Source of the DNA: Symmetrospora coprosmae
Lineage: Eukaryota > Basidiomycota > Cystobasidiomycetes > Symmetrosporaceae
Length of the DNA stretch: 64,000 nucleotides
Direction of reading: 5' to 3'
NCBI GenBank assembly: GCA_008802785.1
Contig: VUYT01000006.1
Location: 496,001 to 560,000 of the forward strand
The first letter of the stretch is position 1; every line of letters starts with the position of its first letter. A program made the translations under genes and the position numbers. This document shows, piece by piece, positions 1 through 10,691 of the stretch. The notes beneath the pieces are model-generated. The model was not told the DNA's origin and did not search any database. It was given only the letters and a program-made list of their open reading frames with translations.

Positions 1-36
1 TCTCTTCTGACACCCTTTACTATCTCCCCTTTGCAG

Positions 37-1110
37 CTGGTACAGCTGGCTTTGGCATAGCCGGTCAGATCAAATCCGCCATCAGACATGTTGGCTGCAT
101 CTGCTGTCTGCATTGCACGGAAGAGCCAGACTGACAGCGTCTCTGCAGCTTGAAGGCTCGATGAACGACAAAGAAGCCTCGGAGCTATTCTGGCTCGTCG
201 ACAAGGACGGTCTCCTGCATGAGGGTCTTCCCTCCTCCTCAATTCGGGATGCAGCCAAGGCATACGTGCGCGCGTCCTCCGAGATTGAGGCATGGGATGT
301 CCCGTCTTCCCAGGATTCGGGCAATGAAGCGAAGAAGATCGGCCTGGCCGACGTCGTCAGGCACGCCAAGCCGACTGTTCTCATCGGTGTCTCGACTCAG
401 GGAGGCGCCTTCACTGAGGAGATTGTCCGCTGCATGGCAGAGCACTCCGAGCATCCCGTCATCCTGCCGCTTTCGAATCCGACCAAGCTGTGCGAAGTGG
501 ACCCGCGGGATGCGTATAAGTGGTCGAATGGCAGAGCGGTGAGCGAGGAGCATTGCTATCTCGTTGTGCTTCAGGCTGGCACCGTCCTGACCCCTTGTGT
601 CACCGACCGGCATCAGCTTCTGGCAACTGGATCTCCGTTCCCGCCGGCAAAGCTCGACGAAGGCAGCGAGCAGTACGAGATCGCAGAGTGTAACAACGCG
701 TGCGTTGACATTTCTGCACCTGAAGCAGCTACACTTCGCTGATCTGACACTCTCCAACCTACTGCAGCCTCGTCTATCCCGGCCTCGGCCTCGGCACCAT
801 CGTCTCGCAAGCGTCGCGCCTAACAGACGGCATGATCGTGGCAGGTATCGAGGCTGTTGCAGCGCTCGCGCCCTGTGCGGTGGAGGGCAAGACCTCAGCC
901 GCCCTCCTGCCGCCCTTTGTGGACGCGCGGCCCGTGAGCAACGCTGTCGCGGTGGCTGTCGCGCGCGAAGCGGTGAAGGAAGGGGTGGCGCAGGGTGAGG
1001 GAAAGAAGGCCTTGGAGGAGAGGATGGAAGATGAGGAGGCTCTGGAGAAGTACGTCGAGAGCAGGATGTGGAAAGCCGAGTACAGACCTCTGGAGCTCGT
1101 GGGCGCGTAG
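37..1110 (+). CDS. NAD-dependent malic enzyme, C-terminal part (5' end outside window)
   Basis: Decarboxylates malate to pyruvate with NAD(P) reduction, usually in the mitochondrial matrix. Bases 1-36 are the end of an intron. Exons read in frame are 37-89, 149-699 and 768-1110. The first exon gives GTAGFGIAGQI, the family's cofactor-fold glycine region. Exon 2 has IWLVD-like FWLVDKDGLL and PLSNPTKLCE, the classic malic-enzyme motif, preceded by STQGGAFTEEI. Exon 3 opens with LVYPGLGLG, also conserved. The last ~60 residues are a Glu/Ala-rich helix ending at TAG 1108-1110. The N-terminal catalytic domain is missing only because the window begins inside the gene. Isoform (NAD or NADP, mitochondrial or cytosolic) cannot be decided from this half. 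Confidence 0.93.
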
Positions 1111-1487
1111 AGACAGAACTTCAGACGCGGTGTCAAGTGCAGGGGTTGCTATTGCCGCCCAGAGCCAGCAGCGGTATGTCATCTGCGTTGACGACAGAAG
1201 AGCGGGCTGTCTATCGTGCTGTGCATGCGTACCATTGCCCCAGGCAACTGACGTTGTGGGTCTCGCGCCGAAAGGTGGGGCGCCGTCACGTGCAGTGGCA
1301 AGGGCCCCGGCAAGATCCCCACAGCCGGGCCCCGGAATCCTCTGTCTCCACCTGTCCCTGGCCTCCTCGACTTTCGGCACCTGTGCACTGCTCGAGCTGC
1401 CTTCTCTCTGGCTCTTCTCTGCTTCACCATCTTACGGAAACACCTCAGGACTATCTTCACCAGTCACCCCTGCGCATTCAGCCCACC
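1111..1487. promoter_or_regulatory. Intergenic, ADH upstream region
   Basis: This 377-bp gap separates the malic enzyme stop from the alcohol dehydrogenase ATG. It is C/T-rich over its last 150 bases (ctgcttctctct-like runs), typical of a fungal core promoter and 5' leader. No gene or clear TATA box is seen. Confidence 0.4.
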
Positions 1488-2977
1488 ATGTCCGAGACCG
1501 AGATCCCCAAGAAATACAAAGCCATCATCTATGACAAGCCGGGAGAGGTCTCGACAAAGGTCGTCGAGCTCGACACGCCCGAGCCAGGACCGGGAGAGGT
1601 GCTCATCCGCCTCACCCACTCTGGCGTCTGCCACTCGGACTTTGGCGTCATGACCAACTCGTGGAAGATCTTGCCTGCTCCGACTCAGGAGGGCCAGGTG
1701 CGCACCCCTTCATCTTGAGCTTCTCCTTGCCAGGCCAGACCAGACAAGACGCTGACCCTACTCCTCTCGCATGATGACAGGTCGGAGGCCACGAGGGCGT
1801 GGGCGCCATCGTCAAGATGGGCGCTGGTACCGAGAACTCGGGCGTCAAGGTCGGCCAGCGGGTCGGTGTCAAGTGGATCAGCGCCATTTGCCACACCTGC
1901 CCCGCCTGTCTCGCCGGACACGAGGGTGTCTGCTTCAACCAGAAGGTCTCTGGGTGAGCACACAAAGACTTAGGGGTTGGTACGCCTCCCGTCTAAGTAT
2001 GCTGACCCGTCATTGATGCGCCTGCAGATACTATACTCGTGAGTCTCCCCGGTGTTGCCTGTGTTGTCGGTGGAATTTGAGCTGACGCACGCTGTTCGCA
2101 GCCGGCACTTTCCAGCAGTACGTTCTCGGCCCGGCGACCTATGTCACGCCTATTCCAGACGGCGTCGACTCTGCTGTGGCTGCACCGATGTGAGGCCTGT
2201 CTCTTTCCTGCCCACACCGTACCATCTGACGTCGGGCACCGCAGGCTCTGCGCAGGTGTCACCGTCTATTCTGCGATCCGCAAGTCTGGTGCCCGGCCAG
2301 GAGACTGGATTGTGTTCCCCGGAGCTGGAGGCGGTCTGGGCCATCTCGCGTGCCAGATCGCAGCCAAGGGCATGGGCTTGCGCGTCATCGGCATCGACCA
2401 CCCCTCCAAGAAGGAGCTCGCCACGCAGTCTGGCGCAGAGCACTTTATCGACTTCACGCAGAGCAAGGACGTCGCTGAGGACGTCAAGGCGCTCACTGGT
2501 GGGCTGGGTGCACACGCCGTTGTGGTTGTGACAGCTTCCAATGCGGCATATGCGAGGTGAGCTGTGACGAGGGAGGCATCGGGACGGTTACGCGTATGCT
2601 GACGGACTCCTTGGCCCTCAGCGCCCTGCCCATGCTCCGCTTCGGCGGAACCCTCGTCTGTGTCGGTATCCCAGAGGGCGATCTTGTGCCCATCGGCGGA
2701 TCCGCTCCCGGCCCTCTACTTCAGGTGCGTCGGAACATCGTGTCCGTTTGCCCATCCGTATTTTGCTCAAGAAGGTCGTTCGCGCGTGCAGGTCGAGAAG
2801 AAGATTGTCGGAAGCGCAGTCGGGAGCCGCAAGGAGGCCATCGAGACGCTCGACTTTGTCAAGCGTGGACTCGTCAAGACGCACTTCAGAACGTGCAAGA
2901 TGGACGAGCTGACTGATGTCTTCAAGCAGATGGAGAAGGGCCAGATTGCGGGCCGTGTAGTTCTGGATCTGCAGTGA
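1488..2977 (+). CDS. Zinc-dependent alcohol dehydrogenase (Adh1 type)
   Basis: Interconverts alcohols and aldehydes with NAD; a cytosolic 360-residue protein, the usual length for fungal ADH1. Seven exons join in frame: 1488-1697, 1781-1953, 2028-2038, 2102-2189, 2245-2556, 2622-2724, 2792-2977 (1083 nt). Catalytic zinc ligands are in GVCHSDFGV and GGHEGVG; the structural zinc site is the four-Cys loop CHTCPACLAGHEGVC; the NAD fold is GAGGGLGHLACQ. The C-terminal exon ends GQIAGRVVLDLQ, close to the family's usual ending. Exon 3 is only 11 nt (Y-Y-T plus split codons) yet restores the family sequence GYYTPGTFQQY. Start chosen at the first in-frame ATG, within ccaccATG. Substrate range is not readable from sequence. 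Confidence 0.95.
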
Positions 2978-3647
2978 TTAGCGAGAAGATAAGCGAGAAT
3001 TGGAAAACGGGCGCTATCGACAAGCCGGTGTATCATAGATCTATGGGCGAGCGCAATCATGCGGATCAGCGACAGGCAAACAGCTCGACTGCGATCTCTT
3101 GCGGCTTTGATGCTGGATAGACGGGTCGGCAGAAACGGCCCGCGAGCTCGGACCCGCCCACCCAGCTTGTCGCCTGTCACCGATGTCAGGATGTGAACAT
3201 CAAGCGAACATGTGCGCATCTTGACGCACAGCGATGCGGACTTTGGATCATGTCATGCAACGCCCATTCCGCCATCGAAGCGGTCAATGCACGCTGAAAG
3301 GCTTCCGCTCGGACCTCCCGAATTCAACGGACATGGCCTAAAAAGCGAGCTAGAACATCGCTCGCGTGGGAGGGCAGAGCTCGGCGAAAGGATGAGGTCT
3401 GTGGCAGCGCCTGTCGAGAAGGTCATACTGCTTGTTCCTGGTCTGCTTTCGACGACTTTTGTTTTGCGACCGCAGCTGCATTCCCGCGCCTGAGCTGGAC
3501 CGGACCTCCTTCCCATCGCCTTTGCGACCCAGCAGCGGAGGAGGCTGTCAGCGACAACGTCAGGACGAGTGATCCTGTTCAGTCATACCAGGAGTGTTCC
3601 CATCGAGAAGCGGAGGAGGGCATCCGAGAGAACAGTCAGACGCAGCA
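2978..3647. other. Intergenic region
   Basis: A 670-bp stretch between the ADH stop and the next long gene. I see short open frames on both strands but no splice-consistent or family-like protein. It probably holds the ADH 3' UTR and the promoter of the following gene. Confidence 0.4.
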
Positions 3648-6432
3648 ATGTCGTCTTCGTCTTGGGCGGCGGCGGCGGCCTCAGGCTGTCCTGGTGGCGT
3701 CGGCGAGACCTCTTCCAGCTGTCTGCGATCTTCAACGCAGCCATTGCAGCTGGAACAACGACAGGCTGCGCTGCAGCTGCAGCCTACAGCACCATCTCGG
3801 CGGCACAAGAAGACTGTCAGCCCTCTCTTGGCGCAGTATGCCCTATTCCCACTGCCGCCTCCTCGCAGCCCAGGCATCGATGGCGCTGGCAGCATGGTCA
3901 TGGCACCCAGTCCTGCCTGCACCTTCAAGTTCTCGACGAGCTCGTCGTCGAATGGCGACACGCTAGCCTTGCCAGCTAGCAGTTCAGATCGAGGAGGAGG
4001 TTGGGCGCCGCCAGAGAGCCGGACGCCAACGCCCGCGTCCCCTCTGAACCCCATCCTCGAGAAGACTCGCGGGGACCTCCCGGACGCCTCAAGTCCCGCT
4101 CCCTCCTCCGCCTTCTCACGCAAACAGGGGATCCGCCATGCTCACGGAGGTGCAGGAGCGCATCCCAGTAGATCACCTCTATCCGCCTCTCTCTCGTCTT
4201 CGCGCGGGCTGGGCATCTCGGACCTCCCTTTCATTCGGCCCGAGTCTGGCGAGCAGCAGGAAGGGTACGCATCGCACCCGTACACGCGGACACCTACGCC
4301 GCTATCCTCGCACTGCCGCACCCCCGTACCGACCATGCCGCTGCCGCCCACGCCCTCGTCTGCAGCCCCGTCCGACCTCTATCGCTTCCCGCACATCGAC
4401 CAAGACGACAGACTCTCCCTCGCCTCGTCAGTCGACAGCACCAGCAGCAGTGCCGCCGAGACTGACTTCTCCATCGAGGCCATCTCGGAGGACTTCCAGT
4501 ATGCCTACTACGAGCGGCAGGGGCTGGCTCATGCGCACGCGCGCGCAAGCTACGTGCCCGTCCTCGCGTCTGTCGTCTTTGGCGGATCAGAGAACGGCAG
4601 TGAGGACAGTCCGCCCACTGTGAATGCTGCACAAGACAGCAGTGCGAGTCCACATTCGCCGGGAAGAACAGCGAACACAGATGCGGTAGACCACCCGTAC
4701 TCGCCGGAGCGCAACGCCTGGCAGGTGTCGCTCGCCACGTCCAGCTCGGCCAACTCGCTCGCAGACTTTGACAACCTCGTTGCAGTTGCGAAGGAAGGGG
4801 AGGCTGAGAGCGCCGCACGCGAGGCAGAGGAGCGGCGGCAGCGAGAGGAGGACGAGGCGGCTGGGCACGAGATGGAGGCGCTGCTCGACGCGTGCGATGG
4901 CGGTGCAGACACACACACGCCTGGATGCCTCGGGGTGCCGGGCTCGGATCGCACATCCCTATCGTCGCACTGGTCGGCGCAAGGCTTTGATGGCAGCGCC
5001 TCGCCTCAGCTAGGCAGCACGCTGTCCATCCACCACCTGCAGCAGAGACTGTTGGAGCAGCAGAGGGAGCAGGAAGGCTTGGACCGTCTCAGAAGGCCAG
5101 AATTGAGGTCGAGACAGTCTACACTGCGTGCATATGTGAGCAAGGGCGGGCATTGGAGGTGGCTCCGTCCATCGCTGTATCGCTGACCCGCCAGCCAACG
5201 CTTCACTGCTGCCTCGCACCACTCTCCGCATCGCAGAACACACCGAAACCTAAGAGGCAGATCGTCTTTGACGAGTGCTCTTCGTCGGATGAGGAGTGAG
5301 TCGTCCACCCGCGCGGCAGCGCGCTTCGCATCGCTGTGCTCACGCACGGAATTACTGCCTTAGAGCCTTCGATCTCTCGCTAGACAAGTCACAGCTGGCT
5401 GTCGACACGCATGTACCGAGCGTGCCATCTGCCGCGTCGCCTTCCACGGCATACACGCGCTCTCCAGCCTCGTCCTTCGGCTTCAAGCACACTGGCACGC
5501 GGCGCCGAGGCAGCGAGCAGACGGACACCGAGGCCTCACTCGGGTCCGCGACCTCGACTTCGTACTGCTCGGATGCAGACGCGGAGGATCTGCTGCCTCG
5601 CCCGCCTGCTCCAGTCAGCACCCCCGCTCGGCGTGTAGGCGCCGTCCCGCGCGCTCGGATGATGCGATACGGCAGCGAGAGCACCCTGTACCGGGGCGCG
5701 CCGGCTGACCAGAGCGCTGGGCCTGCTTCGGGCCACAAGGCGGTTGCTTCACTCTCCACGGCGCCCACGTCGCCGCTGCGCACGCTCCAGCTCCCCGGCC
5801 GAGTCAGCCAGCAGCAGCAGCAGCAGCAGCGGAAAGGCAGCGCGCCAAGCATAAAATGGGCGCCTGCACCAGACCGGCCAGATCGGGCCAATGACGGGAG
5901 CGGACAGTCGGGGCCCGGTGATCCAGCATTGACATCGCGAAAGCTGCCCAGAGCAATGGCTAGCACGCCTAACTTGCGCTCGAGGCTGCCGCTCGCGGGC
6001 ACCTCTGCGGCTGCGCGGCCGGCACCCTTCTCGGATCTGGCCAGTACCTCCACATCGTTGCAGGCAGGTCCACAGCCAGGCAGCAGGCGTGCATCACTCA
6101 CGCGCGGTCTGCGCCGACTCGGTCTCGGTAGCACGCCCGCGGCCGTATCGTCCACTCTCATGAGCGCCGCCGACAGCGCACCAGCCCGCCCGACGAGCAT
6201 CTTGCGAGCAGTGTCGTCAGGGGCAAGCCAGCGCAGTTCCACAAGCCCGACATCGACAGTCACGCCGCAGTCCCAATTGCGGCGCCCGTCCATCTTGCGG
6301 AAAGCGCAGCCGCACTCGCACTCACAATCACAGATCCCGACAGTCACGCACCCGCTCTCCATCCAGCCCGCGCGCAAGATGTCAGCCCCGCCCGCTTCGC
6401 TGCCAGTCCCAGTCTCTGCGCCAGGGGCAGCA

Positions 6433-6491
<59 letters not shown>

Positions 6492-6738
6492 TCCACCGCC
6501 GAGTTTGAACAAGCTGCGCCAGATCCGCTCGACGCCGGCGCTGCGGCACAGGGCACGGCCGCTGGGGAGCGAGCCGCCGTCGCTTGGTGGCGGACCAGGG
6601 GAGCCGCTGCACCAGAAGCATCAGGCTTCCCTCGCAGCTCATGTCTCGGCTGTTGCCGCTCCTTTGACACCTAGTCAGGCCCATAAGTCTTCCAATGGCT
6701 CGTTCAGGAGCAGATTAGCCGTAGCACGCCGTGTCTGA
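3648..6738 (+). CDS. Large Ser/Pro/Ala-rich protein of unknown function
   Basis: Exons 3648-5135, 5237-5295 and 5364-6738 join in frame to about 973 residues. I do not recognise the family. The protein is low-complexity and probably largely disordered: Ser/Pro stretches, an acidic/Arg coiled segment (EAEERRQREEDEAAGHEME) near residue 405, a short Gln run near 5812-5831 and a long Ala run at about 6424-6489 encoded by GCA repeats. The most conserved-looking patch is KRQIVFDECSSSDEE, encoded by the 59-nt middle exon; basic-then-acidic Ser patches like this suit phosphorylation-controlled interaction. An upstream in-frame ATG at 3594 is possible; 3648 precedes the natural MSSSSW start. Regulator or scaffold is a guess only. 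Confidence 0.75.
6424..6490 (+). repeat. GCA trinucleotide repeat (poly-Ala tract)
   Basis: About 22 near-perfect GCA units inside the last exon of the preceding gene; they encode poly-Ala in the coding frame. The only impurity visible is a GCAACAGCA start. Such tracts usually vary in length between strains. Confidence 0.9.
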
Positions 6739-6833
6739 GCGAGATTCAGAGCAAAGCCAATAAAAGATAGCGATGACGTCCAGCTTGTCATCTGGCACGA
6801 CTCCAGCAGTGCCCGTCCGTTTGCTTATTGTTG

Positions 6834-8284
6834 TCACAGTACAGACACGCTCGTGAGGCCCAAATCCTTGAGCACCGCGGGGCGCTCCGCATCTTCCCCG
6901 GGCTTCTTGCTGACAAAATACGAGCGTATCGAGTTTGCAGACTCGTCCTCTGCCCATTTGGCCTTGTAACCTTTCTTCTCGAATAGCTGGCGGATGGTGC
7001 CCCAGCTGTGCCGTGCGATGGCCGGGTAGCCGAAGAGGGGGTCCCAATTGCGCTCGAGCCACGCAACAGTGCGCGGGTCTGCGAGCCGTGGAAATTGTGT
7101 CGAGTCAGCTTGAGCCGGATTGGTGGGTGTCGAGTGGCGGGCAGGAAGGGCGCAGAGACCGCCGACGCACCTGAAGGGTAGCCGCTCCCGAATTCGCGGT
7201 CGGCGCCCAGCCCGGCGCGCGCCTCTGCCTCGCTGAACGCCCACACCTCGAGCATGACGTCGCGTGTCACTTTCGCGACGATGGATGCGGCTGACACGAC
7301 GGGAAAGAGGGCGTCGGCCTTGGGCACGACGGTGAATTGCAGGGTGGGGAAGATGGCGCGCAGCTTGGCTTCGTAGACCTCGTGGGGGCCGACGGGGTCC
7401 ACAAAGACCTGCATGCGAATCATTGCATCGAGGCAGCAGCAGTCCATCAGAGTGAGTATCAGCGCGAGAACGGACGTGGCCAGCCGTGCTTCTTCCCTGA
7501 GGACGACGCACGTGGTGAAGCGGGTAGCCCTTGTCGACTACCTCGCGAATCAGCTTGACGGTCACGTCTTGTGATTGTGCGTTGCTGGACAGAGCAGCAA
7601 TTCGCATCAGTGACCATACAGTCATGCGCCGGCTCAAACGGCCAGGCCTCACAGGGAGTAGTTGGTCCGCTGCAGCATCCCCGCCGAGATGTCTTGCGGG
7701 TGCATGACAGTCACCGCGTACTGGAGGTCATTGTCTCGAGCAGCGCCCGTGAGGATGGTGTCCATGAGCGTTCTCCGCTTATCGTCGGTGAGCGTCTTGC
7801 TGTCTGCGATTTTGCGGACATGCTGAGCGTCAGCGCGCTTGGGCCAGATCTCGATGCCCGGACGAAGCAGGAAGAGCGGAGCAGCAACACACCTGCAAAG
7901 CCGAGAGCCTTGAGCCCGTCACTGAATCTGGCCGGGCAGTACGCGCAGCCGTAGACTTGCGGGCCTGCAGTCCATCGTGGGGTGTGCGGATTGAGCCATC
8001 ACTTCAGCTGCGGACAGCCGGACGAGAGCGAGACGCCGGCCGGGCTCACCCAGCACAGGGCCACGCCCCGCCTCGTCTATACCCAGTATCCACCGCTCTT
8101 CCTCCTCGTCCAGCTCTCCGACACTGGCAGCAGAGTACCGTCCCTCCTCTCCGACCGAGTGCCATGTGTACGATGTCGAGAAGTTGCTGTCGGACAGGCA
8201 GGGTAGATCCGTGAAGCCACTCGTGCTTGTACTTGCTTCAGGTTGGTCCTCCATGTCTTCGTCGACGTCTCCCTTGCGTGCCAT
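6834..8284 (-). CDS. RNH201: Ribonuclease H2 catalytic subunit A
   Basis: Removes ribonucleotides from DNA and degrades RNA:DNA hybrids as the catalytic subunit of nuclear RNase H2. On the minus strand the protein begins [14 protein letters not shown] and reaches [12 protein letters not shown] with the first catalytic Asp and Glu. It continues [23 protein letters not shown], the Asp of [25 protein letters not shown] with the fourth acidic residue, and GSGYPSDPRT with the conserved Tyr. The end is WAEDE then a short tail to TGA at 6834-6836. Exons joined by canonical GT-AG introns (for example donor at 8049/8048, acceptor at 7965) keep every motif in frame. All four active-site acids are present, so it should be active. 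An acidic 45-residue N-terminal extension precedes the catalytic domain. Confidence 0.93.
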
Positions 8285-8831
8285 GGCCTCGTACGCGACT
8301 GAACGCGTCTTGGGGTTCCGCTGAACCGAGACGAGGGGGGAGGTGCTGGGGAGGCGCACTGCGAGCGGATCGAGAGGGTCCGTAGATGAGGGATGTGGAG
8401 CGATAGAATGGTATCGCAGAGCACTCAGATGTCGGAGCAGAGCAGAGCAGAGCAGAAGCGACATCGCCGTCACCAGCACAGGTCCTGAGCGGCCGGGCAG
8501 CAGAAACACGTGACAGATTCGCATGGGCAATTCAGCTCGCAAGGCAAGCTGCGAACGCGATCCGAGCAGCCTCAGGAGCAGCAGCAGAGATGACACCTGG
8601 ATGATCGCATGGCACACTGACTGCACTATGGCTACAGCCCATCTGCGTCCTCGTCCAAGCCGTTGATGGACCGTTTTGACTGCGCGGAGGAGAGCTCGGC
8701 CGTACAAGCCCGTGACGCCTTCGCTCCCTCCGCCCATAGCCGCCATGATAAAGACGAACAGAGAGCTTCTTGCCTTCGCACGGGCACGATAAACAGGAAA
8801 AGTGCCAGACGAACGCCAGCCGGACTGGACC
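8285..8831. promoter_or_regulatory. Divergent promoter region, RNase H2A / DUF1275
   Basis: A 547-bp gap between two divergently oriented start codons. It contains a short agagc repeat (tcggagcagagcagagcagagcag near 8432-8455) and no supportable gene; both genes probably take their promoters from it. Confidence 0.45.
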
Positions 8832-9952
8832 ATGTCTGCCGCTGCAGAGGACTCAAGACTGGACCCTGCCAACGCCGCAGCGGATAAGAATCTACGGGAG
8901 CTCGAGGGTGGACGTGCAGGAGAGTCGACGGCGGCTTCGTCCTCGTCGAACATCGATGGCAAGGGTCATGATAACGCAGAGGCGACGTATGTGAGCTCGC
9001 AGCGAGATGGCCTCGTGGCACGGATACGAAGCACCCTGGACGACGAGGTGGATCCCGCAAAGGTGTGCCCCACCGAAAGAACGCGCCCGCTGACAAGCAA
9101 GCACAGCTAGCTGACATTCTCTCCCCGCTCGCCTGTTCACAGTGCACCTTCCAGATGTCCTTCTACTGCTTCATGACCGGCTGGGCAGACGCGGTCGCCT
9201 TCGCCGCTGCCTACCTCTTTGTCGGCTTTCAGACCGGATCCATGGTCCAGCTCAGTGCGGCCATAGCGCGCCTCTTCAGCGGGCCAGACGAGAACGCATC
9301 CTACTTCCACCCAGAGGACCGGCTGGCACTGTGCAGTCTGCTCTCTTTCATCGCTGGCGCAGCGTTCGGGCAGGTCGGGGACCGCCTAGGCCCAAAGAAG
9401 CGCCTCTGGCTCGTCGGGTCCACAGCCCTGCAGGCGGGCCTCATGGCGGGGAGCTTTATCGCTCTGCGCGTGCCAAACGTGGGCTCGTACGCCGATGCAC
9501 GCGGGAGCACGCCGTGGCACGTCACGGGCGGGTATTTTGGCATTAGCCTCCTGGCTGCGAGCATGGGCTTGCAGGGCATTGTTGCCAAGCGCCTCAATAC
9601 GCACTATGGCACGTCAGTTGTGCTCACAACCATCTGGTGCGAGCTGGCTGCGGATCCTGGGCTGCTACATTGGAGGACTCGGTGCGCTGCCCTTTCTCCA
9701 GCCTCGTCGGCGGCGAAAGTCTCTAGCTGACCTGGATGGCCCTGCGCTCGCGCTTACTCTCCTGCTCACAGGGTCCCCTCTCGAGATCACCGCGCCAACG
9801 CAATTCTTATGCTCTTTCTCGGGGCCTTCATTGGGCGTGTACTCACGGGGACGATAGGCGGAGCTGCTACAATAGGGATAGGAGCGGGACTCAAGATGCT
9901 CGTGGCTTTCACGTTCTACTGGGTGCCCAGCAAGGTCGTCAAGAAGGCATGA
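8832..9952 (+). CDS. DUF1275 (YoaK-type) multi-pass membrane protein
   Basis: Exons 8832-9062, 9143-9681 and 9772-9952 give 316 residues. After an acidic, Ala-rich cytoplasmic tail, the family pattern begins: MTGWADAVAFAAAYLFVGFQ, then TGSMVQLSAAIARLF, an Asp/Arg loop GDRLGPKKRLWL, and three more hydrophobic segments, ending FTFYWVPSKVVKKA. The last exon starts with SRDHRANAILMLFLGAF, the usual loop before the final helix pair. Six or so membrane segments are visible. DUF1275 proteins are widespread in fungi and bacteria with no proven function; transport is often assumed. The second intron (9682-9771) was chosen because it alone restores the family sequence. Confidence 0.88.
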
Positions 9953-10691
9953 TGGGCGTTCGTAGAAAAGCAGGACAGTCACAGCAGTATCAGTAGGCTT
10001 GCATAGAATTGATAGATGGGTGGGCTCGAGCTCCAAGTGTTCGTGCCCTTTCGCTCGACCCCAAGGCACATATGCGGAAGTGATCTCAGCTGGTCTTCGC
10101 TGGATAGCCTCGATTTTAATTGTACTGCTAGCATGTTGGGTGTTGCTACAGCAAGTTGCTGCAGACGCCGTCTAAGCGCCGCAACCGTTTGCCACCGCAC
10201 TTTGAACGTCGGACGCATCGGAGTCCGCTGCCGACGCTCTGGTCGACCTTGCTTCTTCTCTCTCTCTCTCGCGTCCATTCGCATTGCCCAGATCCACCGG
10301 AGCGCGTCTGGAAGTGCGAGCCAGAATCGACGAGCCACGCACTGTCCGCCATTGCCGTGCCCGACCTGCTGCACCCACCGACGCTCGCATTGCCTGACCG
10401 TCATCGCGCATCCACGTTCGCGGACGGAGGCTATACATCCATACGGACAATTACACTTCAGGAGGACGCTGTGCAGCTCCATTAGCTATACGGGGTGACA
10501 GCAGCGCGCCGTCTATCTCTGCGCCCTGCTTCGACCAGACACCTTAACCAGCCTGCAACTGACGGGCACGAGCACGTTCGAGCAGCGGCAGGTAGGAAGC
10601 ATCAGACACGCACTTCCTAGGCGCCCGTTACCCGTCCTCACGGAAGGAAGGGTAGACGGCCGACAGGAAGTGATTGTCGGTCCGCCTGTGC
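9953..10691. other. Intergenic region
   Basis: A 739-bp region upstream of the IBtk-like gene. It has a (TC)n run at 10258-10271 and short spurious frames on both strands; none shows family-like sequence or usable splice structure. Likely promoter and 5' leader. Confidence 0.4.

Noticed and set aside
5352-6512. 386-codon minus-strand frame opposite the Ser/Pro/Ala-rich gene
   Set aside because: It is the mirror of the coding exon; its Cys and Ala runs come from the GCA/CAG repeats.
7919-8962. 347-codon minus-strand frame extending upstream of RNase H2A
   Set aside because: Only its last part overlaps the true first exon; the rest covers the DUF1275 promoter and part of its first exon.
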